A stretch of DNA of 64,000 bases from Marinobacter sp. es.048. GTDB taxonomy: Bacteria > Pseudomonadota > Gammaproteobacteria > Pseudomonadales > Oleiphilaceae. Positions 33,228 to 42,490 of this stretch are shown here, piece after piece. The DNA lies in the NCBI RefSeq assembly GCF_900188435.1, contig NZ_FYFA01000002.1, positions 248,001 through 312,000 on the forward strand, written 5' to 3'. The notes under the pieces are model-generated. The model was not told the DNA's origin. It worked only from the letters and a program-made list of their open reading frames with translations, and searched no databases. Every line of letters begins with the position of its first letter. The first letter of the stretch is position 1. A program made the position numbers and the translations under genes.

Positions 33228-34301
33228 TCATTCTACCGAGAAGACCGGGCGGAAACCGTCTGGTGCCAGGGTCGAAGTCGGGTCAAACTCGTCGTAGTTT
33301 TCCTGTGTTACCACATAGAGCTTGGGACCGACGTGCTTCAGATAATCCTCGCCTTCCAGTATCCGGACGGCCTGGTCGACAGCGATTCGCCCCTGGATGA
33401 CGGTGGAATCGGTTGGTGCAGCAAGGATCTGGCCACGCGCGATACCTCGATCAACACCCGGAGCATAATAATAGGAAACTACCTTGACTTTGTCGGTCAG
33501 ACCGCGTGAACGCAGGATCGGGATCGCCGCTTCTGCTGTGACCGCAGTGCCGACAATGTAATCAAGATCCGGATAGGTCTGAAGGGTATCTTCGACGAGC
33601 CTGGCCTGGGCTTCCTTACCAGTGTCGCCGTATTTGGTTTCCACCATCTCGATCGCTGAACCCTCTACCGCGCCCAGAAAGCCAGCATTACCCGCTTCGA
33701 CCCAGCCAGCACCAGCGGGCCCTGGGAACCAAGCTACTTTTGCTGATTCACCACCGGCCGGATGCAAGTCGGCCAGGAACTCACCAGCTTTTGCACCCAT
33801 TTCGCCAAAGGATACCAACGACTTGGCCGAGAGCTTGTCGGACGACATTCCATTGATAACGTCGATGACCGGAATCCCATCCTCACTGATCTCAGCGACC
33901 AGGCTGTTAAGCCCGTCGTAAGCGATGGCGCCGATAATAACGGCATCACCGCCGGCTGAAACGCAATCCTCAATCTGCGAGATCTGAGTGTTGAGGTTGG
34001 TGTAGCCACCCGCGTCGGTCACCGTGGCTTTCACGCCAAGCCGTTTGGCTTCTTCGGTGATGCCGTAGTTGACGCCGAGCCAGTAGGCATCCTTCATGTG
34101 TGGAAAAGAAACGCAGAGATTCCATTTCTGCGAGGCTTCATCGAGTGGTTCGTAATCGGCCTTGCTGCGTGGGCTCTCCATGTCGAACGGTGGGGTCCAG
34201 ACTTCGACAGGATAGGGGTACCATTCTTCGGCCATTGCGCTGCTGGATAGAGCAAATGCCATTGCCACGGTTGCAGTTGACGCGCTGAGAATTTTTTTCA
34301 T
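33228..34301 (-). CDS. TorT-like periplasmic binding protein of the ABC transporter
   Basis: 357 aa with signal peptide (residues 1-24, ending SSAMA). The mature protein has a type I periplasmic-binding fold closest to TorT: VEVWTPPFDM near the start, LCVSFPHMKDAYWLGVNYGI and GAIAYDGLNSLV. TorT normally senses trimethylamine N-oxide with the TorS kinase, but there is no TorS/TorR here. The gene instead leads a ribose-type ABC operon, so it is most likely its solute receptor. It has a GAGGAGAAAA-like site before ATG. Ligand unknown; a small lactam or amide is suggested by context. Confidence 0.85.
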   Translation of the reverse strand: MKKILSASTATVAMAFALSSSAMAEEWYPYPVEVWTPPFDMESPRSKADYEPLDEASQKWNLCVSFPHMKDAYWLGVNYGITEEAKRLGVKATVTDAGGYTNLNTQISQIEDCVSAGGDAVIIGAIAYDGLNSLVAEISEDGIPVIDVINGMSSDKLSAKSLVSFGEMGAKAGEFLADLHPAGGESAKVAWFPGPAGAGWVEAGNAGFLGAVEGSAIEMVETKYGDTGKEAQARLVEDTLQTYPDLDYIVGTAVTAEAAIPILRSRGLTDKVKVVSYYYAPGVDRGIARGQILAAPTDSTVIQGRIAVDQAVRILEGEDYLKHVGPKLYVVTQENYDEFDPTSTLAPDGFRPVFSVE

Positions 34302-34631
34302 TGTTTTTTCTCCTGAGGTGAACGGAGCGGTGCTTCCGCAACGCCAATCCCCTTTGGAAAGGCGATGTAAAAACCATAGGATGTAATGGGAAATTTGTAT
34401 AATACGATTTTCAGAGACCCATTATCTGTTAAATTGATACACTGGTTAGCACCCTGCGGCAGTTCAAGTTGACATGGCAAGGCGGTTCAAATGTGATTGG
34501 GTTATTTATCTAAACAGAAGATGACGGGAAAATTAGGCAGGTGCAGCGACTGCAATGACGGAGGACGTCGGGCCCCAGTGCAATCCGGCAATATTTTTCA
34601 CTCACTTTATTAAATAGTTATTATAAAAATT
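34302..34631. promoter_or_regulatory. Divergent promoter region between the transporter/hydrolase operon and its LysR gene
   Basis: 330 bases with no gene. TAATGGG (34384-34390) faces CCCATTA (34418-34424), a 7-bp inverted pair flanking a TATAAT at 34398-34403; this looks like an operator around a promoter. The last 30 bases before the LysR start are very AT-rich. The binding protein is presumably the divergent LysR regulator. Confidence 0.45.
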
Positions 34632-35543
34632 ATGAATATACCTACAATTCGACAGATTCGTTACTTCATTGCCGTCGCGAATTTGGGCCAGATTTCACGT
34701 GCAGCCTTAGAGCTTAACGTCTCCCAATCTGCAGTGACGACGGCTGTAAAACAACTCGAGGAAATTGTCGGAACCCCCCTGCTCGCCAGGCATGCTGGTG
34801 GTGTGGCACTGACCTACGAGGGTAATATCTTTCTTGATCACGCCCGGCGAATATTGGCTGCGATGGAAGAAGCGGTGAGGTCCCCGCGCCGCTTGAGGGA
34901 TGACGTAAAGGGCACTCTTCGTTTGGCAATGACCTACACGGTTGCTGGCTATTATATTCCAACTTATATTGAGCGGTTCCTTCGCGTGTTCCCCGGTGTG
35001 GACCTCCAGTTAACCGAATCTTCGCGAGCTGCAATCGAAGACGGGCTTGCTTCAGGAATGTTTGATCTGGCAGTCATGCTGACCTCTAATATCGTCGATC
35101 AGGAGGGGATATCCTATGAAACACTGCTGCAATCACGCCGTAGACTGTGGCTGTCGGCGAACCACCCCCTTCTCGAATTGCCATCGATCTCCCTGGCCGA
35201 TGTTGCTGCCCAGCCCTACATTATGCTAACCGTCGACGAAGCCAGTAACACGACGCAGCGATATTGGAATCGCACGAACTACCGACCACATACAATATTC
35301 AGGACAAGTTCAGTTGAAGCTGTGCGTTCAATGGTTGCCAGCGGCATGGGGGTTACGATTCTGTCTGACATGGTCTATCGGCCATGGTCGCTCGATGGTC
35401 GCCGTGTCGAGGTCACATCACTGGCCGATCGGATACCGACAATGGATGTCGGTCTCGCCTGGGCCACTAATGTCGAGCAAAACACCGCCGTTTCCGCTTT
35501 CCGCGAATTCATGCATGTTGGTGAAGAGCCTGACGTGCGATGA
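34632..35543 (+). CDS. LysR-family regulator of the transporter/lactam-hydrolase operon
   Basis: 303 aa. The DNA-binding region is TIRQIRYFIAVANLGQISRAALELNVSQSAVTTAVKQLEE, and the effector domain starts near residue 90 (KGTLRLAMTYTVAGYYIPTY) and resembles the group that includes regulators of amino-acid or nitrogen-compound use. It is transcribed divergently from the eight-gene operon, which it probably controls. The ATG follows an AT-rich leader with little ribosome-site character. Confidence 0.9.
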   Translation: MNIPTIRQIRYFIAVANLGQISRAALELNVSQSAVTTAVKQLEEIVGTPLLARHAGGVALTYEGNIFLDHARRILAAMEEAVRSPRRLRDDVKGTLRLAMTYTVAGYYIPTYIERFLRVFPGVDLQLTESSRAAIEDGLASGMFDLAVMLTSNIVDQEGISYETLLQSRRRLWLSANHPLLELPSISLADVAAQPYIMLTVDEASNTTQRYWNRTNYRPHTIFRTSSVEAVRSMVASGMGVTILSDMVYRPWSLDGRRVEVTSLADRIPTMDVGLAWATNVEQNTAVSAFREFMHVGEEPDVR

Positions 35544-35723
35544 ACACACCACTGATCCTTTTCACGCTTTCACGCGTTAGAGCGAAAACTACTGACTGAA
35601 AACCAAGCAAGTATTTTCCTCGCATGCGAATAATTGCCACCGGTTGATAACCTCAACCGACGTTTCTCGTTTTTTGCTCATTCTTTACCTCAATCCCCGT
35701 CGGGCCAAGGCATTTCGGACTAT

Positions 35724-36137
35724 CTATTCGCCGCTTGGGTTACTGGCAAGCTCCTTCAGTGCTTTCATGGCCTCATCAGTGCGATCGCTGGGCACAAACA
35801 TATGGTCGTGGTAGAACCCTGCAATAACGTTTGTGGTGATGCCCCGTTCGGCCAGCAGGCTTGTCACCACTGATGTCAGACCCAGAGCCTCAAGGCTGGA
35901 GTGGCCCTCAAGGGTGATACGCCTGAACACTCTGTAGTAGTCCAGGCCCTCGGCTTTGGCTTCCTCAAGCGGAATGACCAGTGTAAGTCCTTCAAGCTCG
36001 GCAATGCTGACAATGGGCTTGAGGTGTTCCAGATCGCCGTACTTTGCCTTTGGCACAGTGCAGTAGACGTAAGTCGTTGAATCCAGTGTTGGCGACAGCT
36101 GTTTGATCAAATCCTGCAAAAACTGTGTTCGCATCAT
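35724..36137 (-). CDS. ACT-domain protein (DUF2241-like)
   Basis: 137 aa with two halves: an N-terminal DUF2241-type part (YVYCTVPKAKYGDLEHLKPIVSIAELEGLTLVIP) and a C-terminal ACT-like part (ALGLTSVVTSLLAERGITTNVIAGFYHDHMFVP). Such proteins are predicted small-molecule, probably amino-acid, sensors with no known output. It is transcribed alone, with its 3' end facing the LysR gene. Confidence 0.82.
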   Translation of the reverse strand: MMRTQFLQDLIKQLSPTLDSTTYVYCTVPKAKYGDLEHLKPIVSIAELEGLTLVIPLEEAKAEGLDYYRVFRRITLEGHSSLEALGLTSVVTSLLAERGITTNVIAGFYHDHMFVPSDRTDEAMKALKELASNPSGE

Positions 36138-36223
36138 TTTCGACTGTCCTTAGGCTAAGTTTCGCCGGCGTTCATTAAAGAAATTTGAGACTTTCTGTAT
36201 GAGCATAGCCAATTACGGCAGAT

Positions 36224-36673
36224 CTAGTCATCAAAATCCGTTGCTGATTCCCGGATTCCGCCAATTAATGCAATTACCCGCGTTGACACGCCCTGCTCGC
36301 CCTTCACCGGCGAATAACGAGCCTCTAACCAGACATCACGTCCATCGGCGTGGACAGCCGGAAAGCTGCCCTGCTTAACATTGCCGGTAACCAGTTCACG
36401 CCAGAATCTGATGTAGTCCTCGCTTGTAGCATAATTGCTGGTGCAGAAAGCCCGATGGTGCTGGCCGATAAGCTTCTCTGGCTTATAGCCGAGGAGGTCC
36501 ACGAATCTGTTGTTCGCCCGCTCAATAATGCCATCCTGCGTCATAACGAGAACCGCCACGGCTTGCTCAACAGCCTGAAAATCCGACTCCAGATCCCGAA
36601 TCCTGTTCTCAGCGGCTTCCAGCTTTTCAAGCGCATCCTGCAATTCCAGCTTTCTTCGGTTGTAAAACGCCAT
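36224..36673 (-). CDS. Single PAS-domain protein
   Basis: 149 aa: an N-terminal coiled coil (about residues 5-35, LQDALEKLEAAENRIRDLE) then one PAS fold (VAVLVMTQDGIIERANNRFVDLLGYKPEKLIGQHHRAFC to the C-terminal strand VIALIGGIRE). There is no kinase, cyclase or chemotaxis output, so it probably works by binding a partner. The sequence is like the PAS domains of aerotaxis-type receptors. It lies between the ACT protein and icd. Confidence 0.85.
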   Translation of the reverse strand: MAFYNRRKLELQDALEKLEAAENRIRDLESDFQAVEQAVAVLVMTQDGIIERANNRFVDLLGYKPEKLIGQHHRAFCTSNYATSEDYIRFWRELVTGNVKQGSFPAVHADGRDVWLEARYSPVKGEQGVSTRVIALIGGIRESATDFDD

Positions 36674-36786
36674 TAAGAGGGGCCCCTGGCAGAGAGATTT
36701 CGTCTAGCTTACGTTCCTGCTCTCTATTAGATCACGCATGCGAGCATGGATGCTGAGACAGTCCCCTCTGGTAATTCGTGAACAGC

Positions 36787-38523
36787 TCATTGGAGCGCTT
36801 CTTCGACTGCTTCCAGAAAACCGATCATATCCACCACTTGTTCCGAATCGGGGTCCACGGTTTTGCCTTTCAGATCTGCCGTAACGATGCCTTGATCAAC
36901 AGTATCGGTCAGCGCCGCCTTGAGTTGCACGGCATACTGGCTCAGGGGTTCGTTACCTTCCCGCTCACCGAGGGTTTCCAGGGCGTTGCCCAGCGCAAAA
37001 ATCAGCGCCGAGGGGTTGAAATGAGCAACCTTACCGTCGCTCTCGAGATACTTCAGGTAAAGATCATGGGCGGTGCCATGGGGCGCCTCGAACAGCATGG
37101 TTCCGTCCTTGCTCTCGATGATTGAACTGGCCGTCGCCAGGCTTCCTCCGAGAGCGGCGGAAATGTCCGAGAAGATATCCCCATCGAGGTTCTGGGAGGG
37201 ATAAAGCGCATTTCTCGGTGGATCCGTGATCATCTTTTTAAGCTGGCTGGACGGCCGCATGATCATGAACGAGGGCGGCGGTGTATGCTCGCTGGCCAGT
37301 TCCCTGCGCACTTCGGTAATGACCTCGCTGTAGACTTCGTCGTACTCCATGTACTCGCGCTTGAGACCGAAATACACCTCTTTGTCCTTGCGGGAAGCAT
37401 CCCGAAACACTTGCAGAACCCAGTCCTTGATGGCTTCACGGTCATTGGACATAAGCAACATTGGATCGCCTTTCCGGACCCGGCGGGCATGCTTCTCGTC
37501 ACCGTCAACGATCACCTTGAGAATGCCATCCTCCTTGGCCGCCATGTTGAAGCTACCATACTGGTCGCCGCCGCCAGCGCTCATCCGTGAGATGGACACA
37601 TGGGCCCCGCGTGCTGGAATGCCAAATTCCTTGAGTTGGTTCACCAGCTTGAGCAGTTTGCGCCCGGTGGTGTTATCCGGCACACCCCAGAGCGCACGCT
37701 CCGGCGGATTGGAAACAATGCGGGCTGCCTGGGCATCGATCAGTTCGTAGTAGTAATTCAGCCCCAGGTCTTCAATCTGCTTCTTGTAGTCACTGTGATA
37801 GATGTCCTCGATCACCGAGCGCATGGCCCCATCGTAGCCGGGGATCACCGTATCCTTGAGGCCCAGGTATACGTCCCGTTTTTCTGCGATTGCACGCTGG
37901 AAAAAGCGATGCGCCCAGGCTTTCACATCCTCGATGTCATTCGTCGCAAGAAGCCACGGATCTCCCTTGCGAATCTCTCGCCGATGAAGCTCTACCGGGT
38001 CGCCACTGCTGCCCACAAACATCAGCTTGACCACGCCGGTTGCCAGGGAAAGCTGGTTGAAGCTGTCCTTGATGCCGCCGAATTCCATGGTATCCACCTC
38101 AATGTCACGCCCTACCCACTCGGGGCGGCGGATGTTGAGGTTACGGAACTGGATGTCTTCCCGGGTGATATTGCCGCTGATGCCCTTGCGAATAGCGCCG
38201 TTCGGAGACTTGGTCGCCAGAGGATTCAGGTTGTTGCCGTCCACATCCGGGTGCTTGCGGAGCAAGTCCTCCAACTGCTGGCGGTTTACCGTCATGCCCG
38301 CGTTCTTTACACCCACTCCGTGGCGTTGGAGCGAATTGATGGCATCAATAACCACCTGGCCATTGGTCAGCAGGCGGTTCTCCGCAGACAGGTCAATTTC
38401 TTCAAGCTGAATATCAAGCCGTGAGCTCACGAATTTCTTGAGAATATGCTCGAACGCAACCTGGGCCATTTCGTCGCCATGAAGGATCACGAGAGGCGAG
38501 GTCACACTGATTCTGCTGTCCAT
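36787..38523 (-). CDS. icd: NADP-dependent isocitrate dehydrogenase (large form)
   Basis: 578 aa member of the isocitrate/isopropylmalate dehydrogenase family that converts isocitrate to 2-oxoglutarate. Signatures: VYLGLKDTVIPGYDGAM, ELIDAQAARIV, LNLDGDIFSDISAALGGSLATASS-type NLDGDIFSDISAALGG (metal Asp pair) and LFEAPHGTAHDLYLKYL near the C-terminus. It is longer than E. coli Icd (416 aa). Residues about 166-287 and 335-450 resemble each other, so part of the protein is internally duplicated. It lies downstream of mqo on the same strand (30 bases), forming a small TCA-cycle pair. Confidence 0.85.
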   Translation of the reverse strand: MDSRISVTSPLVILHGDEMAQVAFEHILKKFVSSRLDIQLEEIDLSAENRLLTNGQVVIDAINSLQRHGVGVKNAGMTVNRQQLEDLLRKHPDVDGNNLNPLATKSPNGAIRKGISGNITREDIQFRNLNIRRPEWVGRDIEVDTMEFGGIKDSFNQLSLATGVVKLMFVGSSGDPVELHRREIRKGDPWLLATNDIEDVKAWAHRFFQRAIAEKRDVYLGLKDTVIPGYDGAMRSVIEDIYHSDYKKQIEDLGLNYYYELIDAQAARIVSNPPERALWGVPDNTTGRKLLKLVNQLKEFGIPARGAHVSISRMSAGGGDQYGSFNMAAKEDGILKVIVDGDEKHARRVRKGDPMLLMSNDREAIKDWVLQVFRDASRKDKEVYFGLKREYMEYDEVYSEVITEVRRELASEHTPPPSFMIMRPSSQLKKMITDPPRNALYPSQNLDGDIFSDISAALGGSLATASSIIESKDGTMLFEAPHGTAHDLYLKYLESDGKVAHFNPSALIFALGNALETLGEREGNEPLSQYAVQLKAALTDTVDQGIVTADLKGKTVDPDSEQVVDMIGFLEAVEEALQ

Positions 38524-38553
38524 GGATGTCTCCCTGCTGCTTAGTGGCCTGGC

Positions 38554-40023
38554 TCAGTCTTGCTGAGCCGCTGACGGTGTGATGCCCAGCCGCTCGTTAA
38601 CGGCATCGCGGATTTCCCGGTAACGCTCCGGATTCTTGGCCAGGGTGTCCAGATTGTCCTCGGGGAATATCTCTTTTTTCTTTTTACCTGCTTCCTCACT
38701 GGTAAAAATAGACGGCAAGAGCTGTTCCAGGCAACGCAACATGACTTCCGGCGATACCGAAGCCCCGGGCGACGCACCCAGTAGCGTCCCGTAGGTCTTG
38801 TCGTTTGAGACCAGAATCTCAGTTCCCATCTGCAGGTCACCATCCCGGATGATCTGCACACGCTGGCCTGCCTCGACCGGTTTCCAGTTGAACTTTTTAC
38901 TCATGCCCGGAGCGAAACTGTCCAGCTCCTCGAACATGCTCTTCTCACCTTTGAAGGTCTCCGAAACCAGGTATTTGACCAGGGGAAAGTGCTCAAGCGC
39001 GACGTTCAGTAGGCCCGGTATGTCATGCAGGCGCATGGAACGCAGGTAATCCAGGAAACCACGGCCTCTCTCAAGAACCGGTTTGAACGAGGCAAAGGGA
39101 CCGAACAGCAGATAATACTGGCCATCGGCTACCCTTAGATCCAGATGCGGGACCGACATTGGAGGGGCACCAACCTTTGCCTTGCCATAGGTCTTGGCCC
39201 GATATTGCTCAGCCTGCTCGGCGCTGATCGGCGCCTGCAGGAAACGACCGCCAACCGGGAAGCCGGTGAATCGACGGGCAAAAGGCAGGTGGCTCTTTTT
39301 CAGGATCGGGAAGGCGCCGCCACCGGCACCGACAAACAGCACGTCTGCCTTGTATTGACGGTCAACTCCTCCACTCTTCGTCTCCACAAGCCAGCTACCA
39401 GCCGGGCTTCGATGTACACGTTTGACGTGGGTACCGTATTCAATCTTTACACCCAGTTCGTTCACCGCATGCTCAGCCATTTGCTCGGTCAACGCACCGA
39501 AGTTGACGTCCGTACCCGTTTCAATAACCGTTGCCGCCATTTTTTCATGCCGAGGACGCTCCTCCATGGTGTATGGGATCCAGCTTTTGATCTCATCGAA
39601 ATCTTCCGAGTAGCGCATTTTTTCGAAAAAATGATGGGCCGACATCTCTTTGAAGCGGAGTTTCAGCTCAGGAATAGATGGCTCAGAGACGATGGTGCAG
39701 TGCTTGGTCTGGTTTATAAAAGATTTGGGGTCTTTGATAGCGCCCGTCTGAACCAGGTACGCCCAGAACTGCTTGGCTACATTGAACTGAGCGTGAATCT
39801 TCTCAGCCTTTTCGACCGAGATAACCTCTTCGTCCACCGGGGTGTAGTTCAGCTCACAGTTCGCCTCGTGCCCGGTGCCGGCATTGTTGAACACCCAGGA
39901 ATTGCCTGTTCCGGGGCCGTCCAGTCTTTCAAGAATGGTGATATCCAGTTCCGGTGCCAGCTCTTTCGCCAAAGTTGCGAAAGTGGTGCCCATTATTCCT
40001 GCGCCAATGATGATTACGTTCAT
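38554..40023 (-). CDS. mqo: Malate:quinone oxidoreductase
   Basis: 489 aa FAD protein that oxidises malate to oxaloacetate and reduces quinone at the inner face of the membrane. MNVIIIGAGIMGTTFATLA is the FAD-binding start, followed by GTGNSWVFNNAGTGHEANCELNY (family hallmark), FVGAGGGAFPIL, and GASPGASVSPEVMLRCLEQL at the C-terminus. It begins almost at the first residue of the FAD motif, with no signal. Transcribed away from the bkd operon and toward icd. Confidence 0.93.
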   Translation of the reverse strand: MNVIIIGAGIMGTTFATLAKELAPELDITILERLDGPGTGNSWVFNNAGTGHEANCELNYTPVDEEVISVEKAEKIHAQFNVAKQFWAYLVQTGAIKDPKSFINQTKHCTIVSEPSIPELKLRFKEMSAHHFFEKMRYSEDFDEIKSWIPYTMEERPRHEKMAATVIETGTDVNFGALTEQMAEHAVNELGVKIEYGTHVKRVHRSPAGSWLVETKSGGVDRQYKADVLFVGAGGGAFPILKKSHLPFARRFTGFPVGGRFLQAPISAEQAEQYRAKTYGKAKVGAPPMSVPHLDLRVADGQYYLLFGPFASFKPVLERGRGFLDYLRSMRLHDIPGLLNVALEHFPLVKYLVSETFKGEKSMFEELDSFAPGMSKKFNWKPVEAGQRVQIIRDGDLQMGTEILVSNDKTYGTLLGASPGASVSPEVMLRCLEQLLPSIFTSEEAGKKKKEIFPEDNLDTLAKNPERYREIRDAVNERLGITPSAAQQD

Positions 40024-40173
40024 TAAAACCTACCCGCGTGAGTCGAATGTCTGAACAAGGTTGGAAAAGTGTGTGTATTGACGGTAGCACGCTTCGGCAA
40101 ACACGGAAAACGCATCCCGGGCGCTCTCTCCCGAAGGGAAAATCTGAACAGGAGGGTCTACCCCTGTTTCGCA

Positions 40174-40191
40174 GTTTACGTTAAGGTAAAC
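40174..40191. promoter_or_regulatory. Palindrome GTTTACgttaagGTAAAC, LiuR-like operator upstream of bkd
   Basis: Perfect 6-bp inverted repeat, spacer 6, about 110 bases before the E1-alpha start. The core TTTACGTTAAGGTAAA is one base off a symmetric TTTACGTTAACGTAAA, a form I associate with MerR-family LiuR operators that control branched-chain amino-acid catabolism in Gammaproteobacteria. The family memory is approximate; the palindrome is directly visible. Confidence 0.5.
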
Positions 40192-40247
40192 ATCACTTGG
40201 CGCGAATCACACCAGATTCTGCCAGGCTGTCTACAATGACATTAACT

Positions 40248-40266
40248 ACACTCCCACAAGGAGTGT
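40248..40266 (+). promoter_or_regulatory. Leader hairpin upstream of bkdA1
   Basis: ACACTCC (40248-40254) pairs with GGAGTGT (40260-40266) around a 5-base loop, 34 bases before the start codon. It may be an mRNA leader structure or chance; no T run follows. Confidence 0.3.
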
Positions 40267-40300
40267 TTGTTCCTCAGGCCATTACCCCAGGAAGAGGATT

Positions 40301-41485
40301 ATGACAACAACAAAGTCCAAAGTTGTGTATTCCCCAGTGTTTACCGACGGCGCGGAATTTCGGATTCCCACGTTCAAGCTTCTGAAACAGGACGGCAAGC
40401 TCTACAAGAGCGCCAAAGCTCCTGATCTCGACAAAGACAAGGCCCTTCGCATCTACCGGGCCATGGTCACCACCCGGATACTCGACGAGCGCATGCTTGC
40501 CGCCCAGCGGCAGGGCCGCCTGAGTTTTTACATGCAGTGCACCGGCGAAGAAGCTGCCGTGATCGGCAGTGCGGCAGCGCTGGATGATGCCGACATGATC
40601 ATGGCGCAGTATCGGGAGCAAGGCGCCCTCGCCTATCGCGGCTTTACCATCGACGAGTTCATGAACCAGTTGTTCGGCAACGATATGGACTACGGCAAGG
40701 GCCGCCAGATGCCGGTGCATTATGGTTCGAAGAAGCTGAACTACATGACCATTTCCTCGCCGCTGGCCACCCAGATTCCCCAGGCCGCAGGCTATGCCTA
40801 TGGTCAGAAACTGCGGGGCGAAGGTCTCTGTACCATTACCTATTTTGGTGAAGGCGCCGCCTCGGAAGGCGACTTTCATGCTGCCCTGAACATGGCTGCA
40901 GTTCATCGGGTTCCGGTGATCTTCCTGTGCCGCAACAACGGGTACGCCATTTCTACGCCGGCCGCCGAACAGTTTGCTGCCGACGGCGTTGCGCCCCGGG
41001 CGTACGGTTACAAGATGGACGTGATCAGGGTGGATGGTAACGACATTCTTGCGATGTATCAGGCCACGCAGGAAGCGCGAAAGCTGGCGGTAGAACATAA
41101 CCGCCCGGTGCTGATCGAGGCCATGAGCTATCGCCTGGCCGCCCATTCCTCCTCGGACGACCCCTCCGGCTATCGCAGCAAGGATGAAGAAGCCGTGTGG
41201 CGCGAGAAAGATCCGATCCTGCGCATGCGCCTCTGGCTGGAAAGCAAGAAATGGTGGAGCGAGGACGACGAGAAGCAGCTGCAGGAGAACATGCGCCGCG
41301 AAGTTCTCGAAACCATGAAGAAGGCCCAGAAACGGCTTCCACCACCACTTGAATCATTGGTGAGCGATGTCTACGACGAGGTCCCGCCGGCGCTGGCTGA
41401 GCAGTTCGATAAATTGAAGGCACATATCCGCCGCTACCCGGACGAATACCCGAAGAGTGCCGAACACGCCAAGGGAGGAGCTTGA
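40301..41485 (+). CDS. bkdA1: Branched-chain 2-oxoacid dehydrogenase E1 component, alpha subunit
   Basis: 394 aa TPP-dependent subunit that decarboxylates 2-oxo acids from valine, leucine and isoleucine. Motifs: [44 protein letters not shown] (TPP GDG-type motif, here GEG), [12 protein letters not shown], and the conserved phosphorylation-loop-like region [17 protein letters not shown]. The last is the loop that is phosphorylated in animal BCKDH, and a kinase gene lies in this operon. Operon order is E1-alpha, E1-beta, E2, kinase. Confidence 0.93.
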   Translation: MTTTKSKVVYSPVFTDGAEFRIPTFKLLKQDGKLYKSAKAPDLDKDKALRIYRAMVTTRILDERMLAAQRQGRLSFYMQCTGEEAAVIGSAAALDDADMIMAQYREQGALAYRGFTIDEFMNQLFGNDMDYGKGRQMPVHYGSKKLNYMTISSPLATQIPQAAGYAYGQKLRGEGLCTITYFGEGAASEGDFHAALNMAAVHRVPVIFLCRNNGYAISTPAAEQFAADGVAPRAYGYKMDVIRVDGNDILAMYQATQEARKLAVEHNRPVLIEAMSYRLAAHSSSDDPSGYRSKDEEAVWREKDPILRMRLWLESKKWWSEDDEKQLQENMRREVLETMKKAQKRLPPPLESLVSDVYDEVPPALAEQFDKLKAHIRRYPDEYPKSAEHAKGGA

Positions 41486-41486
41486 G

Positions 41487-42464
41487 ATGTCCAAGATGAA
41501 TATGCTCCAGGCCATCAACAATGCCCTCGACACCGCCATGGCGGAAAACGAGCGAGTCCTGTGCTTCGGTGAGGATGTGGGTGTTTTTGGCGGCGTTTTC
41601 CGTGCCACCAGTAACCTGCAGCAAAAATACGGCAAGGCCCGTTGCTTTAACACGCCTCTGGTAGAGCAAGGCATCATCGGGTTTGCCAACGGCCTGGCTG
41701 CGCAGGGTTCGGTGCCGGTCGCAGAGATCCAGTTTGCCGACTACATCTTCCCGGCATTCGATCAGATCGTGAACGAATCCGCCAAGTTCCGCTATCGGTC
41801 AGGCAACCTGTTCGACGTTGGCGGGCTGACCATTCGCGCCCCATACGGCGGCGGCATTGCCGGTGGCCTGTACCACTCCCAATCACCGGAAGCCTACTTT
41901 GCCCACACCCCGGGTTTGAAAATCGTGGTGCCGCGTAACCCGCATCAGGCCAAAGGGCTACTGCTTGCTGCGATCCACGATTCAAACCCGACCCTGTTCT
42001 TTGAGCCCAAGCGACTGTACCGGGCCTCGGTGGGTGAAGTGCCTGATGAAGACTATCGCCTGCCTTTAGGCGAAGCAGAGGTAACCAAGGAAGGTACAGA
42101 CGTGACGATTCTGGGCTGGGGCGCCCAGATGGAAGTGATTGACCAGGCTGTAGAGCGGGCCGAGAAAGACGGCATCTCCTGCGAGGTCATCGACCTCAGA
42201 ACCATTCTGCCCTGGGATGTGGAAACCGTCGCCAACTCCGTGTTCAAGACCGGAAGGCTGGTGGTCACCCACGAAGCTCCCCTGACCGGCGGATTCGCCG
42301 GTGAAATCGCCGCCACAATTCAGGAGCGCTGTTTCCTGTATCTGGAGTCTCCGATCGCTCGGGTAACCGGGATGGACACCCCATTCCCATTGGTGCTGGA
42401 AAAAGAGCACCTGCCCAACCACCTGAAGGTCTACGAGGCCATCAGGGCGAGCGTTGAATTCTAG
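41487..42464 (+). CDS. bkdA2: Branched-chain 2-oxoacid dehydrogenase E1 component, beta subunit
   Basis: 325 aa from ATG 41487, which follows a GGGAGGAG site and the E1-alpha stop with a single base between. [32 protein letters not shown] and [20 protein letters not shown] are transketolase-like E1-beta signatures, and the C-terminal domain shows [17 protein letters not shown]. An extended frame from 41457 overlaps E1-alpha and is rejected. The two subunits form the usual heterotetramer. Confidence 0.94.
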   Translation: MSKMNMLQAINNALDTAMAENERVLCFGEDVGVFGGVFRATSNLQQKYGKARCFNTPLVEQGIIGFANGLAAQGSVPVAEIQFADYIFPAFDQIVNESAKFRYRSGNLFDVGGLTIRAPYGGGIAGGLYHSQSPEAYFAHTPGLKIVVPRNPHQAKGLLLAAIHDSNPTLFFEPKRLYRASVGEVPDEDYRLPLGEAEVTKEGTDVTILGWGAQMEVIDQAVERAEKDGISCEVIDLRTILPWDVETVANSVFKTGRLVVTHEAPLTGGFAGEIAATIQERCFLYLESPIARVTGMDTPFPLVLEKEHLPNHLKVYEAIRASVEF

Positions 42465-42490
42465 GCTGATATCAGGACAGGAGAGCAATT

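Noticed and set aside
39145..40026. Long plus-strand frames opposite mqo and icd (also 37600-38424)
   Set aside because: They lie wholly inside well-identified genes and carry no motifs.
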